From Bacteroidota bacterium (GTDB lineage Bacteria; Bacteroidota; Bacteroidia; Chitinophagales; Chitinophagaceae), in the NCBI GenBank assembly GCA_947463975.1, contig CANHUW010000061.1:1-8850 (forward strand): DNA of 8,850 nt. The letters run 5' to 3'. Positions 1 to 6,243 of this stretch are shown one piece after another; position 1 is the stretch's first letter, and each line of letters begins with the position of its first letter. The notes under the pieces were generated by a model. The model did no database searches. It was given only the letters and a program-made list of their open reading frames with translations, and was not told where the DNA came from. The translations under genes were made by a program, and so were the position numbers.

Positions 1-2
1 TG

Positions 3-113
3 GATGCGCATCCTCAAAAATACAAAAAATGCGAGTTTATTTCTGTTAAAAGCCGACCTTTGTGGCATGAAGATTTGCATCGCACAACAAAACTATCATA
101 TTGGCAATTTTGA
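3..113 (+). CDS. Possible 3' tail of an upstream gene (uncertain)
   Basis: A reading frame open from the left edge ends at a TGA at 111-113, overlapping the first 47 bases of nadE in another frame. Its visible product is 36 residues, is rich in Lys, His and aromatic residues, and contains SRPLWHEDLH. I do not recognise it. Two other frames are also open at the edge: one stops at 47-49 and the other is the nadE frame itself, so the choice cannot be settled from 66 bases. If this tail is real, nadE would be translationally coupled to an upstream gene. If not, the stretch before 67 is simply a short leader. This is a weak call. Confidence 0.2.
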   Translation, partial: DAHPQKYKKCEFISVKSRPLWHEDLHRTTKLSYWQF

Positions 114-1749
114 AGAAAATACCAATAAGATACTTCGTGCCATTGAAGAAGCCAAGCAACAAGGAGCAGACATTATCTTATTTAGTGAAATGAGTGTTTG
201 TGGTTATCCTGCAAGAGACTTTGTAGAATTCAATGATTTTATTGAACAATGTTATCAAAGCATTGAACAAATTAAAAAAGCAGCTGATACCATTGGTGTA
301 CTTATTGGAAGTCCATCAAGAAATCCAGAAAAGAAAGGAAAGGACTTATTCAACGCTGCATTCTTTTTATACGAACAAAAAATTGTTGCAGAGATACATA
401 AGACTTTATTACCTACTTACGATGTGTTTGATGAAAACCGATATTTCGAATCTGCAAATAGTTGGAAAGTAGTTCCTTTCAAAGAAAAAAAATTAGCCAT
501 CACTATTTGTGAAGACATTTGGAATCTAGGTGACAATCCATTGTATAGAATTTGCCCGATGGATCACTTAATGGAACAAGATCCAGACATCATGTTGAAT
601 TTAAGCGCATCTCCTTTTGATTATACGCATGATGAAGATAGGAAAGCAACGATCAAAGCCAATGTATTAAAATATAAAATACCTTTATTCTATTGTAATG
701 CAGTGGGTAGTCAAACAGAAATTGTATTTGATGGCGGCTCTTATGCTTTTGATAAAGATGCCAATTTATGTGGCGCACTTCCGATGTTCAAATCAGACAT
801 GCAAATTTTCGAATGCAATGATGACGGAACTATCAATGCACCCATTTTAGAACCTGCAGCAAGAGTGCCTAATAAGGAGCTGAATCCATCCAAGTTGATG
901 CCTGAATTAAATATCGATCAAGTATATAAAGCATTGGTACTAGGTATCAAGGATTATTTTAATAAAATGGGCTTTAAAAAAGCCATACTAGGTTCTTCTG
1001 GCGGAATAGACTCGGCTGTTACATTAGCCATTGCAGTTGAAGCCTTGGGCAAAGAAAATGTATACGCTATCTTAATGCCTTCACCTTATTCAACCAATCA
1101 CTCTGTAGACGATGCAGTTCAATTAAGCAAAAACTTAAACAACCCTCATGATATCATTCCTATAAAAGATATATACGAATCTTTTTTAGGAACCTTACAA
1201 CCTATTTTCAAAGACCTTCCATTTTCACTAGCAGAAGAGAATATTCAAAGTAGATCCAGGGGAAATATATTGATGGCTATAGCAAATAAATTAGGTTATG
1301 TATTACTAAATACGTCTAATAAAAGTGAATTAGCCACAGGGTATGGAACATTGTACGGTGATATGGCAGGAGGTTTAGGTGTACTTGGAGATTGTTATAA
1401 AATGCAAGTGTATACACTAGCTAATTACATCAATAGAGACAAAGAAATAATTCCTCAAAACATTATTGATAAAGCGCCAAGTGCGGAATTAAGACCGAAT
1501 CAAAAAGACAGTGATAGCTTACCTGATTATGAAGTATTGGATCAATTATTATATCAATACATTGAAAAAAGAACAGATCCAGCCGCCATTAAATCGCTTG
1601 GATTTGATGCAGCTTTAGTTGACAAAACTTTAAAGATGGTGAATAATAACGAGTATAAAAGAAATCAGTTTTGCCCCATTATCAGAATTTCACCAAAAGC
1701 ATTTGGTGTTGGAAGAAGGGTGCCTATTGTAGGAAAGTATTTGAGCTAA
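67..1749 (+). CDS. nadE: Glutamine-dependent NAD+ synthetase
   Basis: This cytoplasmic enzyme makes the last step of NAD+ synthesis: it amidates nicotinic acid adenine dinucleotide using ATP, with ammonia taken from glutamine. The product is 560 residues with the two-domain architecture of the glutamine-using form. The N-terminal nitrilase-like amidase domain (about 1-270) carries the expected triad: Glu41 in LFSEMSVCGYP, Lys112 in EIHKTLLPTYD and Cys148 in ITICEDIW. The C-terminal synthetase domain (about 285-560) has the ATP-pyrophosphatase loop LGSSGGIDSA (308-317), then NTSNKSELATGYGTLYGD (from 415), and ELRPNQKDSDSLPDYE (from 474), and ends with the usual RRVPI stretch. The frame is open upstream to an ATG at position 4, but MKICIAQQNYHIG at 67 matches where the family's amidase domain begins, and the 21 extra residues look unlike a domain. 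There is no clear ribosome binding site. The gene appears intact. namZ follows after 20 bases on the same strand. Confidence 0.96.
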   Translation: MKICIAQQNYHIGNFEENTNKILRAIEEAKQQGADIILFSEMSVCGYPARDFVEFNDFIEQCYQSIEQIKKAADTIGVLIGSPSRNPEKKGKDLFNAAFFLYEQKIVAEIHKTLLPTYDVFDENRYFESANSWKVVPFKEKKLAITICEDIWNLGDNPLYRICPMDHLMEQDPDIMLNLSASPFDYTHDEDRKATIKANVLKYKIPLFYCNAVGSQTEIVFDGGSYAFDKDANLCGALPMFKSDMQIFECNDDGTINAPILEPAARVPNKELNPSKLMPELNIDQVYKALVLGIKDYFNKMGFKKAILGSSGGIDSAVTLAIAVEALGKENVYAILMPSPYSTNHSVDDAVQLSKNLNNPHDIIPIKDIYESFLGTLQPIFKDLPFSLAEENIQSRSRGNILMAIANKLGYVLLNTSNKSELATGYGTLYGDMAGGLGVLGDCYKMQVYTLANYINRDKEIIPQNIIDKAPSAELRPNQKDSDSLPDYEVLDQLLYQYIEKRTDPAAIKSLGFDAALVDKTLKMVNNNEYKRNQFCPIIRISPKAFGVGRRVPIVGKYLS

Positions 1750-1769
1750 TTTTTATTTACATTTAGGGT

Positions 1770-2954
1770 ATGAAAAGAATATGCTTAGTTTTAAGTTTTG
1801 TCATTGCTTTTGCACATGCTAAAGCACAATCTACTCAACTCATATTGCCTGGCGCTTTTCAAATGGAACAATACCTCCCTCTTTTAGAAAATAAAAGAGT
1901 AGCCATATTTACCAATCATACGGCCATGTTGGGAAAAGTACATTTAATTGATACATTAGTAAAACGTGGTGTACATATTCAAAAACTATTTACACCAGAG
2001 CATGGCTTAAGAGGCACAGCAGATGCAGGTGAAAAAACCAAAGATGGTGTAGATCCACAAACTGGCATTCAAATAATTTCTTTGTATGGTAAGAAATATG
2101 GTCCTAGCAAAGAAGATTTAGAAGATGTGGATGTAATGATCTTTGATATACAAGATGTTGGTACAAGATTTTACACTTATATTTCCTCTTTACAATATTA
2201 TATAGAAGCAGCAGCTACCCATCAAAAAGAATTGATCATTTTAGATCGTCCTAATCCCAATGGACATTATGTAGATGGTCCAATATTAGATAAAGCTTAT
2301 GCAAGTTTTGTAGGAAAAATGCCCATTCCAACTGTTTATGGAATGACCATTGGCGAATATGGAAAAATGATTGTGGGTGAAGGCTGGATTCAAGGACCAA
2401 AAGACTTTAAGGTGATTGGTTGTAAAAATTATGATCATCAATCCATGTATACTTTTACTATTGCACCCTCTCCTAACTTACCTAATATGAATTCTATTTA
2501 TTGGTATCCCACCACCTGTTTGATAGAGGGCACTGTGTTAAGTGAAGGAAGAGGCACTGCGCATGCTTTTGCCTATTTAGGTCACCCAAGTATTCAAGGA
2601 AAGCAATTCAGCTTTATTCCAGCACCAAGACAGGGTGCAATGAGTTCTAAATTATACGGACAAACATGCTATGGCTGGGATTTATCAAACCAACAAGCAC
2701 CGCATAATAAAATAGATATAGAATTGATTATGGAGATATACAAAGCATTCCCTCAAAAAGATAGCTTTTTTATTCGACCTACATCAGGTTTAGCAACGGA
2801 TTTCTTCTTTAATAAATTAGCTGGTAATGCCAATTTAATGGAACAATTAAAATCAGGTAAAACAGCAGCAGAGATTAGAGCAAGCTGGCAACCTGGATTG
2901 ATTGCATTTAAAAAAATTAGAAAAAAGTATATACTCTATAAGGATTTTGAATAA
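1770..2954 (+). CDS. namZ: Exported exo-beta-N-acetylmuramidase, NamZ/DUF1343 family
   Basis: The product (394 residues) belongs to the DUF1343 family, whose characterised members (NamZ of Bacillus subtilis and Tannerella forsythia, CAZy GH171) release MurNAc from the non-reducing ends of peptidoglycan fragments. Residues 1-20 form a signal peptide: Lys-Arg start, hydrophobic core LVLSFVIAFAHA, and probable cleavage around AKA-Q. The family landmarks follow in order: TNHT (48-51), PEHGLRG (76-82), DIQDVGTRFYTY (126-137), DRPNPNG (159-165), PSPNLPN (233-239), EGTVLSEGRGT (253-263) and a C-terminal AAEIRASW...KKYILY segment. The Glu in PEHG and those near 253-259 are candidates for catalysis, but I cannot assign them. 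No lipobox or sorting domain is seen, so a periplasmic location is likely. The 20-base gap after nadE and the lack of a hairpin there suggest co-transcription. TACATTTA (1758-1765) resembles the Bacteroidota -7 element TAnnTTTG, with the last base wrong and no well-spaced -33 box. No MurNAc-recycling genes lie nearby. The family call is firm; the substrate is inferred. Confidence 0.92.
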   Translation: MKRICLVLSFVIAFAHAKAQSTQLILPGAFQMEQYLPLLENKRVAIFTNHTAMLGKVHLIDTLVKRGVHIQKLFTPEHGLRGTADAGEKTKDGVDPQTGIQIISLYGKKYGPSKEDLEDVDVMIFDIQDVGTRFYTYISSLQYYIEAAATHQKELIILDRPNPNGHYVDGPILDKAYASFVGKMPIPTVYGMTIGEYGKMIVGEGWIQGPKDFKVIGCKNYDHQSMYTFTIAPSPNLPNMNSIYWYPTTCLIEGTVLSEGRGTAHAFAYLGHPSIQGKQFSFIPAPRQGAMSSKLYGQTCYGWDLSNQQAPHNKIDIELIMEIYKAFPQKDSFFIRPTSGLATDFFFNKLAGNANLMEQLKSGKTAAEIRASWQPGLIAFKKIRKKYILYKDFE

Positions 2955-2967
2955 AAGGAACTACTGA

Positions 2968-2996
2968 CTCTTAAAATTATGCAATGATTTTAAGAG
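2968..2996 (+). terminator. Hairpin downstream of namZ (no T tract)
   Basis: CTCTTAAAAT (2968-2977) and ATTTTAAGAG (2987-2996) form a perfect 10-bp inverted repeat with a 9-base loop, starting 13 bases after the namZ stop codon. No T run follows on the plus strand and none precedes it for the minus strand, so it is not a standard intrinsic terminator. It may stabilise or mark the 3' end of the namZ transcript. It lies upstream of the much stronger terminator at 3030-3071. The hairpin itself is certain; its role is a guess. Confidence 0.4.
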
Positions 2997-3029
2997 ATGG
3001 GGTTATTAAAAAAAAATTAAAAAGAGAAA

Positions 3030-3071
3030 GATAAAAAAAGGGGGCAACTTTTAGTGCCCCCTTTTTTTATC
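3030..3071. terminator. Bidirectional intrinsic terminator between convergent genes
   Basis: Bases 3030-3046 (GATAAAAAAAGGGGGCA) pair perfectly with 3055-3071, giving a 17-bp stem around the 8-base loop ACTTTTAG. Seven A on the left and seven T on the right flank a GGGGGCA/TGCCCCC core, so the element ends transcripts from both sides: nadE-namZ going right and the propeller gene going left. Its right base is the last base of the minus-strand stop codon (3071-3073). For leftward transcripts the U-rich tail continues well past the stem because the plus strand is A-rich from 3007 to 3039. Confidence 0.93.
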
Positions 3072-6000
3072 TAATTTCCTATAATAGGAATCGCCAATTG
3101 ATGAACTTTATCATTTAAAGCTTTAACGCTTTCTTTCTTAATCGTCTCGTACTTCTTTAATTGCTCTTCCACTTGTTGTTTTAATTCCAAATAAGTTTCT
3201 TTTACTTGCTTGGTTGGTGCAACATATCCAGAAGCAGCAGATTCAAATACGCCTGCAATCTTATCATCTAAACGAATTGGAAAGTTCAATACATCCTGTC
3301 CACTCTTTGCTTTTGTCTGATGTAAAGCTTCTTCTAATTTAGTTAGAGATTCGATTACCGCTTTTGCAGTAGCTTGGAAACTTGAATCCTTTGTTTTCTT
3401 CTGAACAGCAGCAATCTGTGTCTTGATTTCTTTAGCTCCTTTTAATGTTTTCATGATTTCACTGAAGCTGCCTGCTACTTCTAATAAGAATTGTTCTTGT
3501 GCTTTTAAATCAGCATTAGAAACTTTGTAGTTAGGATCTGCAAGAATTTCAAAAGGATAAGAAACTACTTCTTTATCAATAGTCACTTTAGCAGTGTACT
3601 TGCCAGGAGCAGCTAATACAGGACTCGTAGAACCATTCCATAAAATTAAACCAGCTTCAGGTTGCTCAATTTCTTTATGGTATAAATTCCATGCAAATTG
3701 ATTAAAACCTTGATCAGTTGAAGGACCGTCTTTGTCTTTAGAACTATAGGTTCTGATCACTTTATTTTGATCGTCTATAATAGAAATTTCAACTTTAGTA
3801 CTATCATTTGAATTAGCTAAATAATATTTAATCACAGCGCCTTTTAATGGATTTAAACCTACATTAGCAGGAACACTAGCAGCTGCTCTTCTTCTTCTAC
3901 CACCCACTTGTGGTGGAACTCTGTAAGTATTTGCTACAGGGAATACTTTACTTACCGTAGCAGTTTGAAACTGCTCTACTAAGCTTAAATCATCAAATAC
4001 ATAAATACTTCTTCCTTGAGTTCCAACAATTAAATTATTATCACGAACCAATAAATCGGTAATTGGTGTTACTGGTAAATTTAATTGGAAGGACTCCCAA
4101 GATTTACCATCATTTACCGATACATATAAACCATATTCAGTACCTGCAAATAGTACACCTGCTTTTTTAGTACTTGCTACAATCGCTCTAGTGAAATGCA
4201 TTGGGTTAATACCTGTTGTGATTTTTTCCCATGTTTCGCCATAGTCAGTTGTTTTATAGATATAAGGAGCAAAATCGTCTAATTTATATCTAGTACCAGC
4301 AAAATAAGCAGTTCCTTTTCTAAAAGGATCTACTTCTACTCTATTCCACATCATCCAAGTAGGAGCATCTTTTGGTGTTACATTTTTCCAATGAGCACCA
4401 CCATCCTTACTTACACTAATAATACCATCGTCACTACCAGTCCATAATAAATCTTTTTCTAAAGGAGATTCAGCAGCAGTGAAAATAGTACAATAGTATT
4501 CTACACTGGTGTTATCTTGAGTGATTGGACCACCAGAACTTTTTTGTTTTGCTTTATCATCTGTGGTTAAATCTGGGGAAAGCTTCGTCCAACTTGCGCC
4601 TTCATTTTCAGTAGAGAATAAATGATTGCCCGCAGTATATAATTTTTTAGGATTATGTGGAGAGAAGAATATAGGGTGATTCCATTGGAAACGGTATTTC
4701 ATCGCTTCAGCACCAGCACCCATTGGATTGTCTGGCCATACATTGATGACTCTGTTTTCTCCAGTCTTATGATCGAATCTAGTAATTAAACCACCATATG
4801 AACCTCCATAAACAATATCTGAATTTGTAGGATCTGCGACAATATAGCCACTTTCACCACCAGCAGTTACGTCGAAATCTGCTTCACCAATAAAAGAACC
4901 GTAAGTGCTTGATCGAATTCTGAAAGCAGAGTTATCTTGTTGTGCGCCAAGAATTCTATAAGGGAAACTATTATCTGTACTTAAACGATATACTTGTACG
5001 GTTGGTTGGTTCATCATAGTACTCCAAGATTTTGCACCATCCAAACTTACTTGAGCACCACCATCATCAGATACTATCATTCTTCTTGGATTTTTTGGAT
5101 CAATCCATAAATCATGATGATCCCCATGCGGAGTTGGCAATGATTTAAAGTTTCTACCACCATCTGTAGACACCATAAAGTTTACATTTGGACAGTACAC
5201 TTTATTTTCATCCATTGGGTCAACAAAAACTTTAGTATAATACCAAGCACGTTGACGAATATTGTTATCACTGCAAACTAGTTCCCAAGATTTTCCAGCA
5301 TCATCAGACATATATAAGCCACCATCTTTATTTTCAATCAAAGCATATAATTTATCTGTGTTAGATTTAGCAATGCCAATACCTACAATTCCCCATACAC
5401 CCTTTGGCAATCCTTTTGCAGCTTTGATATTCGTCCATGTTTCACCACCATCTGTACTCTTGTACATACCAGATCCTTCACCACCGCTTTCTAAACTATA
5501 CGGGGTTCTAATTAATTGCCATGTTCCAGCATACATTACATCTGGATTACTTGGATCAATGATTAAATCACTTGCTCCAGTTTGTGGATTCACATATAAA
5601 ACTTTTTTCCAAGTAGTACCACCGTCTACACTCTTATATACACCTCTATTTTCATTAGGCCCAAATAAATGCCCCATCACTGCAGCCCAAACAATATCAG
5701 GATTTTTAGGATGTACAATCATACGAACAATATGTCGACCTTCTTTTAAACCAATATTTTTCCAAGTCTTTCCTTCATCGATTGATTTCCATGCACCTTC
5801 TAAACCCTCACTCACATTACCACGCATCGTATTTTCTCCTTCGCCTACATACATAATAGACTCGTTGGATGGAGCAATCGCAATTGAACCAATGGTTCCA
5901 CCAAAATAACCATCAGAAATATTTTTCCAATTGACGCCAGCGTCGTTGGTTTTCCAAACACCACCACCTGTAGATCCCATATAGAATGTATTAGACTCTG

Positions 6001-6193
6001 TGTAAGAACCAACAGCTGCAGCAGCTCTGCCACCTCTAAATGGACCCACCAATCTAAAATTTTGCGATTTAATTACAGCATCCTGTGTAATGTTCGCAAC
6101 CTGCGGAGCAGTTGCTGCTTTTTTCTTTTGTGCCATTACATTAGTTGCATTTGCAGCAATCAACAATAAGACAATAGCAATCGTTTTTTTCAT
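3071..6193 (-). CDS. Exported sortilin/VPS10-like Asp-box beta-propeller protein
   Basis: The product is 1040 residues and of unknown function; relatives are usually labelled VPS10 domain-containing or BNR-repeat 'glycosyl hydrolase'. Residues 1-22 form a signal peptide (MKKTIAIVLLLIAANATNVM, then AQ). Residues 45-735 carry eleven Asp-box-like motifs of the S-x-D-x-G-x-T-W type, for example KSVDGGTTW (187-195), KSTDGGETW (245-253), VSKDGGAHW (594-602) and KTTDYGETW (647-655). Such motifs cap blades of sortilin-type propellers. A basic linker with RRRR (766-769) leads to a beta-sandwich resembling FlgD-type Ig domains (about 784-886) and a helical region rich in Lys, Glu and Gln (about 890-1031). 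There is no type IX sorting domain, lipobox or later membrane segment, so the protein is probably periplasmic. The ATG at 6193 is chosen because it starts the signal peptide; the in-frame ATG at 6235 lies inside a terminator hairpin. It is a full-length paralogue of the gene just upstream, 50 bases away. A catalytic role is not shown by the sequence. Confidence 0.93.
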   Translation of the reverse strand: MKKTIAIVLLLIAANATNVMAQKKKAATAPQVANITQDAVIKSQNFRLVGPFRGGRAAAAVGSYTESNTFYMGSTGGGVWKTNDAGVNWKNISDGYFGGTIGSIAIAPSNESIMYVGEGENTMRGNVSEGLEGAWKSIDEGKTWKNIGLKEGRHIVRMIVHPKNPDIVWAAVMGHLFGPNENRGVYKSVDGGTTWKKVLYVNPQTGASDLIIDPSNPDVMYAGTWQLIRTPYSLESGGEGSGMYKSTDGGETWTNIKAAKGLPKGVWGIVGIGIAKSNTDKLYALIENKDGGLYMSDDAGKSWELVCSDNNIRQRAWYYTKVFVDPMDENKVYCPNVNFMVSTDGGRNFKSLPTPHGDHHDLWIDPKNPRRMIVSDDGGAQVSLDGAKSWSTMMNQPTVQVYRLSTDNSFPYRILGAQQDNSAFRIRSSTYGSFIGEADFDVTAGGESGYIVADPTNSDIVYGGSYGGLITRFDHKTGENRVINVWPDNPMGAGAEAMKYRFQWNHPIFFSPHNPKKLYTAGNHLFSTENEGASWTKLSPDLTTDDKAKQKSSGGPITQDNTSVEYYCTIFTAAESPLEKDLLWTGSDDGIISVSKDGGAHWKNVTPKDAPTWMMWNRVEVDPFRKGTAYFAGTRYKLDDFAPYIYKTTDYGETWEKITTGINPMHFTRAIVASTKKAGVLFAGTEYGLYVSVNDGKSWESFQLNLPVTPITDLLVRDNNLIVGTQGRSIYVFDDLSLVEQFQTATVSKVFPVANTYRVPPQVGGRRRRAAASVPANVGLNPLKGAVIKYYLANSNDSTKVEISIIDDQNKVIRTYSSKDKDGPSTDQGFNQFAWNLYHKEIEQPEAGLILWNGSTSPVLAAPGKYTAKVTIDKEVVSYPFEILADPNYKVSNADLKAQEQFLLEVAGSFSEIMKTLKGAKEIKTQIAAVQKKTKDSSFQATAKAVIESLTKLEEALHQTKAKSGQDVLNFPIRLDDKIAGVFESAASGYVAPTKQVKETYLELKQQVEEQLKKYETIKKESVKALNDKVHQLAIPIIGN
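4097..5953 (-). repeat. Eleven Asp-box (BNR-type) protein repeats in the downstream propeller gene
   Basis: The coding sequence in this span repeats the nine-residue pattern x-S-x-D-x-G-x-T/S-W eleven times, beginning at protein residues 81, 136, 187, 245, 295, 341, 382, 527, 594, 647 and 691. Spacing is roughly 40-60 residues except for a gap of about 145 between the seventh and eighth. That gap suggests either two propellers or a propeller split by blades lacking the box. At DNA level the boxes leave a dispersed CCACCATC-like string on the plus strand. Confidence 0.8.
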
Positions 6194-6210
6194 ATACTTT
6201 GGTTTTAAAC

Positions 6211-6238
6211 AAAATGAGTCTCCGAAGAGACTCATTTT
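6211..6238 (-). terminator. Intrinsic terminator with UUCG tetraloop between the two propeller genes
   Basis: AAAATGAGTCTC (6211-6222) and GAGACTCATTTT (6227-6238) form a perfect 12-bp stem around CGAA. On the minus-strand transcript the loop is C-UUCG-G, the exceptionally stable tetraloop, and the stem is followed by TTTTG-TTT. It starts just after the stop codon of the upstream propeller gene (6244-6246) and ends 18 bases before the start of the next, so it should end or attenuate readthrough. TCATTTTG, read on the minus strand at 6217-6210, is a one-mismatch match to the Bacteroidota -7 box and might start the downstream gene, but no -33 box was found. Confidence 0.82.
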
Positions 6239-6243
6239 TCTAC

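Noticed and set aside
4..66. N-terminal extension of nadE from the ATG at position 4
   Set aside because: The family starts at MKICIAQ (67); the extra 21 residues are not a signal peptide or a known domain, and the open frame may simply be chance near the window edge.
1741..1769. Bacteroidota promoter directly before namZ
   Set aside because: TACATTTA is only a near match to TAnnTTTG, and the possible TTTG (-33) at 1740-1743 is several bases too close, so it is not listed as a promoter.
5262..5909. A 215-codon open frame on the plus strand opposite the propeller gene
   Set aside because: It is antisense to a well-supported gene, its composition (Pro/Ser/Thr-rich) is what reversed Asp-box codons produce, and it has no recognisable domain or start context.
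6194..6235. Upstream start (ATG at 6235) for the downstream propeller gene
   Set aside because: The first codons would lie in the terminator hairpin and would place 14 residues before an otherwise perfect signal peptide.
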